DNA from: Eriocheir sinensis
Lineage: Eukaryota > Arthropoda > Malacostraca > Decapoda > Varunidae
Assembly (NCBI RefSeq): GCF_024679095.1
Contig: NC_066516.1
Location: 5,352,480 to 5,416,479, forward strand
Reading direction: 5' to 3'
Length of the DNA: 64,000 bases
Part shown: positions 19,169 through 35,500 of the stretch, one piece after another
Numbering within the stretch: the first letter of the stretch is position 1
Layout of the letters: the number at the start of each line of letters is the position of its first letter
Program-made: the position numbers and the translations under genes
Notes under the pieces: model-generated
Databases searched by the model: none
Told to the model about the DNA's origin: nothing
Seen by the model: only the letters and a program-made list of their open reading frames with translations

Positions 19169-21325
19169 TATACATTCTTTTATTGGTATTTTGTTTATTT
19201 ATTTTGTTTCGAATTTACTTTATTTTATGTGTATTTTCTTTACATTTTTTTTATACGTATTTACTTAATTTTATGTGTATTTTGTATATATATTTTTATA
19301 GAAATCTACGTTATTTTATGTGTATTCGTATATATATTTTGAAACAAATTTACATTATTTTATATGTATTTTTGCATATTTCTTTCAATAGAAGTTTACC
19401 TCATTGTATGTGCATTTTGTATATTTATTTCAATACAAATTTAAATATTTAATGTGTATTTTGGTATATATATTTTTATAAGAAATGCGCTATTTGATGG
19501 GAATTTTGCATCTTTATTTTCATACAAATTTACATTATTTTATTAATATTCGGTGTATTTATTTTGATACGATTTTACATTATTCTATATGTGTTTTGTA
19601 TATATTTTTTTATACATATTTTCATTATTTAATTAGTATTTTGTATATATATTTGATACAAATTTACGTTATTTTAAGTGTATATGTTTATATATTTTCA
19701 TTCAAATTTCCATTACTTTATGTGTATTTTGTATATGTATTTCAATACAAATCTACCTAATTTTATGTATATTTTGTATATTTATTTTCATACAAATGTA
19801 AATTATTTTTGTGTAGTTTTGTATATAGTTTTATACAAACTTAGGTTATTTTATTAGTATTTTGTATATCTATTTTCATACAAATACACATTCTTTTATT
19901 GATATTTTGTTTATTTATTTTGACGAGAATTTAAATTATTTAATGTGTATTTTGTATATATATATTTTTATACGTATTTACATCATTTCATGTTTATTTT
20001 GTATATATATTTCTATAGAAATCTACGTTATTTTATGTGTATTCGTATATAGATTTTTAAACAAATTTACGCTTTAATGTGCATTTTGTATATTTTTTCA
20101 ATACAAATTTACCTTATTGTACGTGCATTTTGTATATTAATCTTAATACAAATTTAATTATTCTATGTGTATTTTTGTATATGTATTTTTAAAAAAATAT
20201 GCTTTATGTTATGGGTATTTTACATCTTTATTTTCATACAAAATTACATTATTTTATTGATATTCTGTGTATTTATTTTGATACGATTTTACATTATTCT
20301 ATGTGTATTTTGTATATATTTTTCATTTAATTTAGCTTATTTTATGTGTATTTTGTATATCTATTTATTTTAATACAAAATCAAATATTTTATGTTTTTT
20401 CGTATATATATTTTTATAAAAAATGCGTTATTTTATGGGTATTTTGCATCTTAATTTTCATACAAATTTACATTATTTTATTAATATTTTCTGTATTTAT
20501 TTTGATACGATTTTACATTATTTTATTTGTGTTTAGCATATATATTTTTTATACATATTTACATTATTTAATGTTTTTTATATATATATTTGATACAAAT
20601 TTACATTATTTTAAGTCTATATGTTTATATATTTTCATTCAAATTTACATTATTTTCTGTGTATTTTGTATATGTATTTCATTTCAAATTTACCTAATTT
20701 TATATGTTTTTTGTATATTTATTTTCATACAAGTTTAAATTATTTTTGTGTATTTTTGTTTATAGTTTTATACAAATTTAGGTTATTTTATGTGTATTTT
20801 GTATATCTTTTTTCATACAAATACACATTCTTTTCATGATATTTTGTTTATTTTCTTTTGACACGAATTAACATTATTTAATGTGTATTTTGTATATATA
20901 TTTTTATACGTATTTACATTATTTCAAGTGTATTTTGTATATATATTTCTATAGAAATCTGCGTTATTTTATGTGTATTCGTATATATATTTTGAAACAA
21001 ATTTACATTGTTTTATGTGTATTTTGCATATTTTTTCAATACAAATTTACCTTATTGTATGTGCATTTTGTATATTAATTTTAATAGAAATTTGATCAAT
21101 CTATGTGTATTTTTGTATATGTATTTTTATATAAATATGCTTTTTTTTATGGGTATTTTGCATCTTTATTTTCATACAAATTTACACTATTTTATTGATA
21201 TTCTGTGTATTTATTTTAATATGATTTTACATTATTCTATGTGTATTTTGCATATATATTTTATATAAAATGTATTTGTTTTCATTTCATACAAATCTAC
21301 ATTATTTTAAGTATTTTTTGTACAT
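19169..21325 (+). repeat. Satellite block 18 (plus)
   Basis: ATGC-type subunits at 19495, 20199, 20423 and 21137 (704, 224, 714 bp) repeat the 16-5-16 pattern of block 16 without the long (TA)n. Confidence 0.82.
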
Positions 21326-22375
21326 GTATACATATAAAATATTTAAATTTGTATTGAAATAAATATACAAAATGCACATACAATAAAGTAAACTTCTATT
21401 GAAAGAGATATGCAAAAATACATATAAAACAATGTAAATTTGTTTCAAAACATATATACGAATACACATAAAATAACGTAGATTTCTATAAAAATATATA
21501 TACAAAATACACATAAAATTAAGTAAATACGTATAAAAAAATGTAAACAAAATACACATAAAATAATGTAAACTCGAAACAAAATAAATAAACAAAATAC
21601 CAATAAAAGAATGTGTATTTGTATTAATACAAATGTACAAAATACACATACAAAATAAACATAAAATAAAGTAAATTTGTAATGAAATATATGTACAAAA
21701 TACACATAAAATAATGTAAATTTATATGAAAATATATATACAAATACACATAAAATACCATGAATTTGTATAAAATTATATATTCAAAATAAATATTAAA
21801 TAATGTTAATGCGTATAAAAATATATATACAAAGTACATATAAAATAATGTAAATTCGTATCAATATAAATCAACAAAATACCAATAAAATAATATATAT
21901 TTAAATGAAAACAGATTTACAAAATACACATAACATAACTAAAATTTGTATTGAAATATATACAAAAATACATAAAAATAATTTGTGTTTGTATGAAAAT
22001 AGATTTTCAAAATACATATAAAACTAGGTAAATTTCTTTTGAAATATATATACAAAATACCAATAAAATATTGTAAATTTGTGTCAAAATATATAAACAA
22101 ATACACATAAAATAACTTAAAATAACGTAAATATGTATCAAATATATATACAAAAAACACATTAAATAATGTAAATATGTATAAAAAAATATATACAAAA
22201 AATAAATAAAATAATGAAAAAATCGTATCAAAATAAATACAGAAAATATTAATAAAATAATGTAAATTTGTATGAAAATTAAGATGCAAAATACCCATAA
22301 AATAACGCATTTTTTATAAAAATATATATACGAAAAAACATAAAATATTTGATTTTGTATTAAAATAAATAGATA
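21326..22375 (-). repeat. Satellite block 19 (minus)
   Basis: Near copy of block 17, differing by scattered substitutions. Confidence 0.82.
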
Positions 22376-23335
22376 TACATTCTTTTGCTGGTATTTTGCT
22401 TATTTATTTTGTTTTGAATTTACATTATTTTATGTGTATTTTCTTTACATTTTTTTATACGTATTTACTTAATTTTATGTATATTTTGTATATATATTTT
22501 TATAGAAATCTACGTTATTTTATGTGTATTCGTATATATATTTTGAAACAAATTTACATTATTTTATATGTATTTTTGCATATTTCTTTCAATAGAAGTT
22601 TACCTTATTGTATGTGCATTTTGTATATTTATTTCAATACAAATTTAAATATTTTATGTGTATTTTGGTGTATATGTTTTTATAAGAAATGCGCTATTTG
22701 ATGGGAATTTTGCATCTTTATTTTCATACAAATTTACATTATTTTATTAATATTCGGTGTATTTATTTTGATACGATTTTACATTATTCTGTTTGTTTTT
22801 TGTATATATTTTCTTTTATACATATTTACATTATTTAAATGTATCTTGCATATATATTACATACAAATTTATTATCTATTATTTATTTTCATACAAATAC
22901 ACATTCTTTTCATGATATTTTGTTTATTTATTTTCTCACGAATTTACATTACTTAATATGTATTTTATATATATATTTTTTATACGTATTTACATAATTT
23001 CATGTGTATTTTGTATATATAATTCTACAAAAATCTACGTTATTTTATGTGTATTCGTATATATATTTTGAAACAAATTTACACTGTTTTATTTGTATTT
23101 TGCGTTTTTTTTTCAATTCAAATTTACCTTATTGTATGTGTGCATTTTGTATATTAATTTTAATACAATTTTAATTATTCTATGTGTATTTTTGTATATG
23201 TATTTAAAAAAAAAAGATATGTTTTATCTTATGGGTATTTTGCATCTTTATTTTCATACAAATTTAAATTATTTTATTGATATTTTGTGTACTTATTTTG
23301 ATACGATTTTACATTATTCTATGTATAACAAAAAT
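22376..23335 (+). repeat. Satellite block 20 (plus)
   Basis: Matches 19169 onward for about 400 bp. From about 22700 it instead follows 58640 onward. Confidence 0.8.
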
Positions 23336-23566
23336 AAATACATACACAAAAATAGATATGCAAAATACATATAAACAATGTAAATTTGTTTGAAAATATA
23401 TATACGAATACACATGAAATAAGGTAGATTTCTATAAAAATATATATACAAAATACACATAAAATTAAGTAAATACGTATAAAAAATGTATACAAAATAC
23501 ACATAAAATAATGTAAATTAGTATCAAAATAAATAAACAAAATACAAATAAAAGAATGTGTATTTG

Positions 23567-23743
<177 letters not shown>

Positions 23744-24435
23744 CACATTAAATAATATAAATTTGTTTGAAACTATACAAAATACACATGAAATGATGTA
23801 AATACGTATAAAATATATATACAAAATACACATTAAATAATGTAAATTATGTCAGAATAAATAAACAAAATATCAATAAAAGAATGTGTATTTGTATGAA
23901 AATAGATATACAAAATACACATAAAATAACCTAAATTTGTATCAAACTATATACAAAAATACACAAAAATATTTTAAATTTGTATGAAAATAAATATACA
24001 AAATACACATAAAATTAGGTAAATTTGTATTGAAATACATACACAAAATACAAAAAAAAAAATGTAAATTAGAAAGAAAATACAAAAACAAATACACAAA
24101 AAATAAACTAATTTTGTATAAAAAAAAATATACAAAACACAAATAGAATAATGTAAAATAGTATCAAAATAAATACACAGAATATTAATAAAATATTGTA
24201 AATTTGAATGAAAATAAAGATGCAAAATACCCATAAAATTACGCATTTTTTAAAAATATATATATACCAAAATACACATCAAAATTTAAAATTTGTATTA
24301 AAATAAATATACGAAATGCACACATAATAAGGTAAATTTGTATTGAAATAGATAGGCAAAATACATATAAAACTATGTATATTTGTTTCAAAATATATAT
24401 ACGAAAACACATAAAATAACGTAGATTTCTTAAAA

Positions 24436-24438
<3 letters not shown>

Positions 24439-24522
<84 letters not shown>
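24439..24522. repeat. (TA)n tract at the SINE tail
   Basis: About 84 bp of pure alternating TA lies between the satellite and the SINE A-tail. It could be the expanded satellite TATATATA slot used as the insertion site, or a tail-derived microsatellite. The copy at about 4920-5000 shows only a short ATATATATAC there. Confidence 0.95.
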
Positions 24523-24530
<8 letters not shown>

Positions 24531-24532
24531 TT
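24522..24532 (-). other. SINE A-rich 3' tail
   Basis: Eleven Ts on the plus strand (A11 on the minus strand) directly follow the GC-rich body and run into an 84-bp (TA)n tract. This position and strand fit the 3' tail of a retrotransposed RNA. Confidence 0.7.
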
Positions 24533-24555
24533 ACGTTGTTGCCTATTGCGCCGGT

Positions 24556-24625
24556 AGGCATCTTCCCGGTGGGGCCTGATGGTCGGCCCAAGGCTTCTTC
24601 CAGGTGGGGCCTGATGGTCGGCCCA
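24556..24625 (-). repeat. Two-copy 35-bp tandem repeat inside the SINE
   Basis: Positions 24556-24590 and 24591-24625 match at 33 of 35 positions. Each copy holds GGGCC and GGCCC separated by 8 bases, so each could form a short hairpin. It lies in the 3' half of the element, near the tail. Confidence 0.88.
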
Positions 24626-24815
24626 GCCCGTTCTGGCGCAGGCGAGTGTTTATAGTGGCGCCATCTTGCATTGGCCCATGCTGCCCCCCGGAACTCGTTC
24701 TTGATTCGCTTGGACGACTTCCTCTAGAGTCCGGGTTGATGGGTGGTCTTCAGGACAGCATGTGGGTAGTTTTAAGCCACTCGGCGGTGACTGAAAAATC
24801 CGAGTGGTAGCGTGA

Positions 24816-24826
24816 GGATTCGAACC
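24816..24826 (-). promoter_or_regulatory. RNA polymerase III box B
   Basis: The minus strand reads GGTTCGAATCC, a perfect match to the box B consensus GGTTCGANTCC. In a tRNA this is the T arm. With box A it would direct transcription leftward through the SINE body. Confidence 0.88.
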
Positions 24827-24867
24827 CGCGTCGTCCATCACGCGGTGAATGTGAGCCCAGTACGCTA

Positions 24868-24879
24868 CCACCTACGCCA
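24868..24879 (-). promoter_or_regulatory. RNA polymerase III box A
   Basis: The minus strand reads TGGCGTAGGTGG, which fits the box A consensus TRGYNNARNNGG at every fixed position. It lies 41 nt upstream of box B, a spacing usual for type 2 Pol III promoters. Confidence 0.8.
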
Positions 24880-25382
24880 CCGCCTACCCTAAATTATACA
24901 AACAAAATACACATAAAATAAAGTAAATACGTATAAAAAAATGTATACAAAAAACACATAAAATAATGTAAATTCATATCAAAATAAATAAACAAAATAC
25001 CAAAAAAAGAATGTGTATTTGTATAAATATAAATATACAAAATACACATAAAATAACGTAAATTTATATAAAACTATATACAAAAATACACAGACGTAAT
25101 TAAATTTGTATGAAAATATATACAAAATACACACAAAATAAGCTAAATTTGAATTGAAATATATATACAAAATACATGAAATAAAGTAAATTTGTATCAA
25201 AATATTTATACAAATACACATATAATAATAATAATTTGTATGAAAATATATAAACAAAATACACATTAAATTATGAAAATACGTATAAAAAAAGATGTAC
25301 AAAATACACATATAATCATGTAATTCGTATCAAAATAAATAAACAAAATACCAATAAAATAATATAAATTTGTATGAGTAAA

Positions 25383-27197
25383 CGTGTATGTTGCATATTT
25401 TTTCAATACAAATTTACCAATTTATATACGCATTTTGTATATTAATTTTAATATATGTGTATTTGAATATATATTTTGATACAAATTTACATTATTTTAT
25501 GTATTTTCTATATTTATTTCAATTCAAATTTAGCTTATTTTATGTTTGTTTTGTATATATATTTTCATACAAATTTAATTATTTTTGTTTATTTTTGTAT
25601 ATAGTTTTATACAATTTTACGTTATTTTATGTGTATTTTGTATATTTATATTTATACAAGTAAACATTCTTTTATTGGCATTTAGTTTATTTATTTTGAT
25701 ACGAGTTTACATTATTTTATGTGTATTTTGTATACATTTTCTTATACGTTTTTACTTCATTTTATGTGTATTTTGTATATATATTTTTATAGAAATCTAC
25801 GTTATTTTATGTGTATTCGTATATATATTTTGAAACAAATTTACATCGTTTTATGTGTATTTTGCATATCTATTTCAATACAAATTTACCTTATTGAATG
25901 TGCATTTTGTATATTTATTGTAATACAAATTTAAATATTTTATGTGTATTTTGGTACATATATTTTCATAAAACATGCGTTGTTTTATGGATATTTTGCG
26001 TCTTTATTTTCATACAAATTTACATTATTTTATTAATATTCTGTGTATTTATTTTGATACTATTTTACATTATTCTATTTGTGTTTTGTATATATTTTTT
26101 TTATACATATGTACATTATTTAAAGTGTATTTTCTATATATATTTCATACAAATTTACGTTATTTTAAGTGTATTTGTTTATATATTTTCATTCAAAATT
26201 ACATTACTTTATGTGTATTTTGTATATGTATTTCAATAGAAATTCAACTAGTTTTATGTGTATTTTGTATATATATTTCTATACAAATTTAAATTATTTT
26301 TTGTATTTTTTTAATAGAGTTTTATACAAATTTACAATATTTTATGTGTATTTTGTATATCTATTTTCATACAAATACACATTCTTTTATTGATATTTTG
26401 TTTATTTATCTTGATGCGAATTTATATTATTAAATTTTAATGTGTATTGTGTATATATTTTTTTGTACGTATTTACGTCATTTCATGTGTATTTTTTATA
26501 TATATTTCTATATAAATATACGTTATTTTATGTGTATTCGTATATATATTTTGAAACAAATATACATTGTTTTATGTTCATTTTGTATATTTTTTCAATA
26601 CAAATTTCCCTTATTGTACGTTCATTTTGTATATTAATTTTAATACAAATTTAATTATTCTATGTGTATTCTTGTATATGTATTTTTAAAAAAATATGCT
26701 TTATTTTATGGGTATTTTGCACCTTTATTTTCATACAAAATTACATTTTTCATTGATATTCTGTGTATTTATTTTGATTCGATTTTACATTATTCTATGT
26801 ATATTTTGTATATCTATTTTATACAAATGTACGTTATTTTATGTGAATATGTTTTCTTTTCATACAAATTTACATTATTTTATGTGTATTTTGTACATGT
26901 ATTTAAATACAAATTTAACTAATTATATGTGTATTTTGTATATCTATTTTCATACAAATTGAAATTTATTTTTTTGTTTTTTTGTATATATTTTTATTCA
27001 AATTTTCCTAATTTTATGTGTATTTTGTATATTTATTTTCCTACAAATATACGTTCTTTTATCGGAATTTTGTTTATTTATTTTGATACGAATTTTCATT
27101 TTTTTAGGTGTATTTGATATATATATTTTTATACTTATTTACATAATTTTATATGTATTTTGAATATATATTTTCATAGAAATTTACTCTATATGTA
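25383..27197 (+). repeat. Satellite block 22 (plus)
   Basis: The 3' end (TTTACTCTATATGTATAT) is the inverted form of the switch at 6893 and 42722. Confidence 0.8.
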
Positions 27198-29098
27198 TAT
27201 AAAAAAAACACAAAAATAATTTAAATTTGTATGAAAATAAATATACAAAATACACAGAAAATTAGGTAAATTTGTATTGAAATACATATATATAATACAC
27301 TTAAAATAATGTAAATTTCAATGAAATTATATAAACAAATACACTTAAAATGACGTTAATTTGTATATAATATATATAAAAAATACACTTTAAATAATGA
27401 AAATATGTATAAAAAAATATATACAAAACACAAATAGTATAATATAAAATCGTATCAAAATATATACACAGAATATTAATAAAATAATGTACAATTGTAT
27501 GAAAACTAAGATGCAAAATACCTATAAAATAACGCATTTTTTATAAAATTATATATACCAAAATACACATAAAATATTTGAATTTGTTTTAAAATAAATA
27601 TATAAAATGCACATACGATAAGGTAAATTTGTCTTGAAATAGATATGCAAAAATCATATAAAACAATGTAAATTTGTTTCAAAATATATATACGAATACA
27701 TATAAAATAACGTAGATTTCTATAAATATATATATACAAAATACAAATAAAATTAAGTAAATACGAATAAAAAATGTATACAAAATACACATAAAATAAT
27801 GTAAATTCGTATAAATATAAATAAAGAAAATACCAATAAGAGAATGTGTATTTGTATAAATATAAATATACAAAATGCATAATATAACGTAAATTTGTAT
27901 AAAACTATATACAAAAATACACAGAAGTAATTAAATTTCCATGAAAATAGATATACAAAATGCACACAAAATAATCTAAATTTGAATTGAAATATATATA
28001 GAAAATCCATAAAATAAAGTAAATTCGTTTCAAAATATTTTTAACAAATACACATATAATAACGTAAATTTGTAAAAAAAAATATATAAAGAAAATACAC
28101 ATTAAGTAATGTAAATACGTATAAAAAAATATTTACAAAATACATTCGTATCAAAATAAATAAACAAAAAACTAATTAAATAATGTAAATTTGTATGAGA
28201 AAACATATACAAAATACACATAAAATAACGTTTTAAGTTTCTATAAAAATATATGTACAAAAATGCACATAAAATTAGTTTGCATAAAAAAATATATACA
28301 AAACACACATTAGATAATGTAAATGAGTATAAAAATATGTATACAAAATACCTATGAAATAATCTAAATTCGTATCGAGTTAAATTAAGAAAATAACAAT
28401 AAAATAATGTAATTTTGGATGAAAATATATATAGAAAACACACATAAAATAACCTAAATACAAATACAAATATACACATTAAATAATTTAAAATTAAATG
28501 AAATAAATATACAAAATAAACATAAAATAAGGTAAATTTGTAATAAAATATATGTATGAATACACATAAAATAATATAAATTTGTATGAAAATATATATA
28601 CAAATACACATAAAATAACATGAATTTGTATAAAATTTGTTTCAAAATATATACGAATACACACAATAAAACAACGTAAATTTTTATGAAAATGTATATA
28701 TAAAATACACATTAAATAATTTAAATACGTAGAAAAATATATATACAAAATACACATAAAATAATGTAAATTCGTAAAAAATTAAATACACAAAATTCCA
28801 ATAAAAGAATGTATATTTGTAGGAAAATATATATAAAAAAACAAATAAAATAACTAAAATTTGTATAAAAATATATACAAAAATACACAAAAATAATTTA
28901 AATTTGTTTGAAAATAGATATGCAAAATACACATAAAGTTAGGCAAATTTGTATTGAAATACATATACAAAGCTCACATAAAATAATGTAAATTTGTATG
29001 AAAATATATAAACAAATACATATAAAATCACGCAAATTTGTATAAAATATATATATACAAAATATACATTAAATATTTTAAATATGTATAAAAATATA
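27198..29098 (-). repeat. Satellite block 23 (minus)
   Basis: Right end parallels 36900-37505. Includes a variant with ATAACGTTTTAAGTTTC near 28227. Confidence 0.8.
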
Positions 29099-30193
29099 TT
29101 ATATTATATATATTTTTATTGATATTTGCGTTATTTATGTGTATTTTGTATATGTTTTCTCATAGAAATTTACATTATTTTATTGGTATTTTGTCTATTT
29201 ATTTTCATACGAATTACATGATTATTTGTGTATTTTTACATTTTTTTTATACGTATTTACATTATTTAATGTGTATTTTGTTTATATATTTTTATACAAA
29301 TTTACGTTATTATATGTGTATTTGTATAGGTATTTTGATACAAATTTACATTATTTTATGTATTTTGTATATATATCTTAATTCAAATTTAGCTTATTTT
29401 ATGTGTATTTTGTATATCTATTTATTTTAATACAAAATCAAATATTTTATGTTTTTTCGTATATATATTTTTATAAAAAATGCGTTATTTTATGGGTATT
29501 TTGCATCTTAATTTTCATACAAATTTACATTATTTTATTAATATTTTCTGTATTTATTTTGATACGATTTTACATTATTTTATTTGTGTTTTGTATATAT
29601 TTTTTTATACATATTTACATTATTTAATGTGTTTTTTGTATATATATTTAATACAAATTTACGGTATTTTAAGTCTATATGTTTATATATTTTCTTTCAA
29701 ATTTACATTATTTTATGTGTATTTTGTATATGTATTTCAATACAAATTTACCTAATTTTATATGTTTTTTGTATATTTATTTTCATACAAGTTTAAATTA
29801 TTTTTGTGTATTTTTGTTTATAGTTTTATACAAATTTAGGTTATTTTATGTGTATTTTGTATATCTATTTTCATACAAATACACATTCTTTTCATGATAT
29901 TTTGTTTATTTATTTTGACACGAATTAACCTTATTTAATGTGTATTTTGTATATATATTTTTATACGTATTTACATTATTTCAATTGTATTTTGTATATA
30001 TATTTCTATAGAAATCTGCGTTCTTTTATGTGTATTCGTATATATATTTTGAAACAAATTTACATTGTTTTATGTGTATTTTGCATATTTTTTCAATACA
30101 AATTTACCTTATTGTATGTGTATTTTGTATATTAATTTTAATACAAATTTGATTAAACTATGTGTATTTTTGTATATGTTTTTTTATAAAAAT
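29099..30193 (+). repeat. Satellite block 24 (plus)
   Basis: Left switch (ATATTATATTATATATATTT) is shared with 37505 and, inverted, 55145. A clean run of about 24 subunits follows. Confidence 0.82.
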
Positions 30194-30318
30194 AGGTAAT
30201 TAGTTAAATTTGTATTTAAATACATGTACAAAATACACATAAAATAATGTAAATTTGTATGAAATGAAAACAAATTCACATAAAATAACGTACATTTGTA
30301 TAAAATAGATATACAAAA
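30194..30318 (-). repeat. Satellite block 25 (minus, ~125 bp)
   Basis: Fewer than three subunits of the type found at 7140-7270 (AATTAGTTAAATTTGTATTT), set between two plus blocks. Confidence 0.8.
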
Positions 30319-32445
<2,127 letters not shown>

Positions 32446-32535
32446 AAAAATAAATACAGAATGCACAAAAACAGATATGCAAAATACATATAAACAATGT
32501 AAATTTGTTTCAAAATATATATACGAATACACATG
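32446..32535 (-). repeat. Satellite block 27 (minus, ~90 bp)
   Basis: Same start as block 21 but truncated after two subunits at ACACATGACATGGGTATTTT, where the plus orientation resumes. Confidence 0.78.
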
Positions 32536-35500
32536 ACATGGGTATTTTGAATCTTAATTTTCATACAAATTTACATTATTTTATTAATATTTTCTGTATT
32601 TATTTTGATGCGATTTTACATTATTTTATTTTTGTTTTGTATATATTTTTTTATACATATTTACATTATTTAAAGTGTTTTTGATATATATATTTGATAC
32701 AAATTTACGTTATTTTAAGTCTATATGTTTATATATTTTCATTCAAATTTACATTATTTTGTGTGTATTTTGTATATGTATTTCAATACAAATTTACCTA
32801 ATTTTATGTTTTTTATATATTTATTTTCATACAAGTTTAAATTATTTTGTTTATTTTTGTATATAGTTTTATACAAATTTAGGTTATTTTATGTGTATTT
32901 TGTATATCTATTTTCATACAAATACACATTCTTTTCATGATATTTTTTTTATTTATTTGACACGAATTAACCTTATTTAATGTGTATTTTGTATATATAT
33001 TTTTATACGTATTTACATTATTTCAAGTGTATTTTGTATATATATTTCTATAGAAATCTACGTTATTTTATGTGTATTCGTATATATATATTGAAATAAA
33101 TTTACATTGTTTTATGTGTATTTTGCATATTTTTTTAATACAAATTTACCTTATTGTATGTGCATTTTGTATATTAATTTTAATACAAATTTAATTAATC
33201 TATGTGTATTTTTGTGTATGTATTTTTATAAAAATATGCTTTATTTTATGGGTATTTTGCATCTTTATTTTCATACAAATTTACATTATTTTATTGATAT
33301 TCTGTGTATTTATTTGGTATGATTTTACATTATTCTATGTGCATTTTGTATATATATTTTATATAAAATGTATTTGTTTTCATTTCATACAAATCTACAT
33401 TATTTTATGTGTTTTTTGTACATGTATTTAAATACAAATTTAACTAGTTATATGTGTATTTTGTATATCTATTTTGTATGTATATTTTCATAGAAATTTT
33501 CTCTATTTTATGAGTATTCGTATATATATTTTGATACAAATTTACATTATTGATGTGTATTTTGCATATCTATTTCAATACAAATTATCTTAATTGTACG
33601 TGCATTTTGTATATTTATTTTAATACAAATTTAATTATTTTATATGTATTTTTGTATATATATTTTTATGCAAATATGCGTTATTATATGGATATTTTGC
33701 AGCTTTATTTTCATACAAATTTACATTATTTTATTGATATTCTCTTTATTTATTTTTATACGATTTAACATTATTCTATGTGTATTTTGTATATATTTTT
33801 TTTACATATTTACATTATTTAAGGTTTATTTTGTATATATATTTTATCCAAATTTACATTATTTTATGTGTATTTCTTTATATATTTTTATACAAATTTT
33901 CATTATTTTATGTGTATTTTGTATATACTTTTTCATAAAAAAATTACGTTATTTTATTGTGTGTATTCGTATATATTTTGATACAAATTTTATAGAAATT
34001 CATGTTATTTAATGTGTATTTGTATATATATTTTCATACAAATTTATATTATTTTATGTGTATTTTTTCATATATTTCATTACAAATTTACCTTATTTTA
34101 TGTTTATTTTGTATATTTGTATTTGTATATTGAAACAAATTTACATTATTTTATATGTATTTTGCATATCTATTTCAATACAATTTTACCTTATTGTATG
34201 TGCATTTTGTATATTTATTTTGATACAAATTCAAATATTTTATGTGTATTTTGGTATCAATAATTTTATAAAAAATGCGTTATTTTATAGGTATTTTGCA
34301 TCTTAATTTTCATACAAATCTACATTATTTTATTAATATTCTGTGTATATATTTTGATACGATTTTACATTATTCTATTTGTGTTTTGTATATATTTTTT
34401 TATACATATTTACATTATTTAATGTGTATTTTGTATATATATTTCATACAAATTTACGTTATTATATGTGTATTTGTTTATATATTTTCTTTCAAATTTA
34501 CATTATTTTATGTGTATTTTGTATATATATTTCAATAGAAATTAACCTAATTTTATGTGTATTTTGTATATTTCTTTTCATAGAAATTTAAATTATTTAT
34601 GTGCTTATTTTATCTGTATTTTGTATATCTATTTTCATACGAATTTAATTACTTCTCTGTATTTTTGTATATAGTTTTATACAAATTTACGTTATTTTAT
34701 GTGTATTTTGTATATTTATATTTATACAAATACACATTCTTTTATTGGTATTTTGTTTATTTATTTAATACAAATTTAGGTTATTTTATGTACGCATTTA
34801 CATTATTTAATGTGTGTTTTGTATATATATTTTTATCCAAAGTTAATTTATTTTACGTTCATTTTTGGACATATATTTTTATAGAAATTAGCGTTATTTT
34901 ATATGTATTTGTATATGTTTTCTCATACAAATTTACATTATTTTATTGCTATTTTGTTTATTTAGTTTGATACGAATTACATGATTATATGTGTATTTTG
35001 TACATATTTTTTATACGTATTTACATTACTTAATGTGAATTTTGTTTATATATTTTTAAACAAATTTACGTTATTATATGTATTTTTATAAATATTTTGA
35101 TACAAATTAACATTATTTTATGTATTTTGTATATACATTTCAATTCAAATTTAGCTTATTTTATCTGTATTTTGTATATCTATTTTCATACGAATTTAAT
35201 TACTTCTCTGTATTTTTGTATATAGTTTTATACAAATTTACGTTATTTTATGTGTATTTTGTATATTTATATTTATACAAATACACATTCTTTTATTGGT
35301 ATTTTGTTTATTTATTTTGATACGTATTTACATTATTTTATGTGTATTTTGTATACAATTTTTTATAGGTATTTACTTCATTTTACGTGTATTTTGTATA
35401 AATATTTTTATACAAATCTACATTATTTTATGTGTATTCGTATATATATTTTGAAACAAATTTACATTGTTTTATATGTATTTTGCATATCAATTTCAAT

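Larger units (their letters stand above)
24806..24881 (-). other. tRNA-like head of the SINE (76 nt)
   Basis: The segment is 76 nt, the length of a canonical tRNA. Its ends, GGTGGCG (24881-24875) and CGCTACC (24812-24806), can form a 7-bp acceptor stem with one G-U pair. The T loop TTCGAAT is intact. The T stem has only about three good pairs, the D-arm region is short, and the anticodon arm does not fold clearly; a CTCACAT stretch might be an old loop but I do not assign an amino acid. It is best read as a decayed tRNA-derived promoter region and not as a working tRNA gene. Confidence 0.72.
24522..24890 (-). mobile_element. tRNA-derived SINE insertion
   Basis: This is the only stretch with GC-rich, non-periodic sequence. 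Read on the minus strand it begins near 24890 with a tRNA-like head carrying box A (24868-24879) and box B (24816-24826). A tRNA-unrelated body follows (about 24800-24540) and the element ends in an 11-base A run (T11 on the plus strand, 24522-24532) leading into (TA)n. This head-body-tail order is that of a Pol III-transcribed SINE, which depends on LINE-encoded proteins for mobility. It has no coding capacity of its own. The satellite resumes to the right with the phase expected from an uninterrupted copy at about 4920-5000, so that copy acts as an empty site. Target-site duplications are not clear because the AT-rich flanks and tail blend. I do not recognise the family by name. Confidence 0.82.

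Noticed and set aside
24604..24871. Open frames in the GC-rich island (24604-24810 plus, 24650-24871 minus)
   Set aside because: They lie inside the SINE body and overlap its Pol III promoter on opposite strands. They are short, and I recognise no protein family in them.
24806..24881. Functional tRNA gene
   Set aside because: The boxes, length and acceptor pairing fit, but the T stem, D arm and anticodon arm are degraded, and the sequence continues into a SINE body with an A tail.
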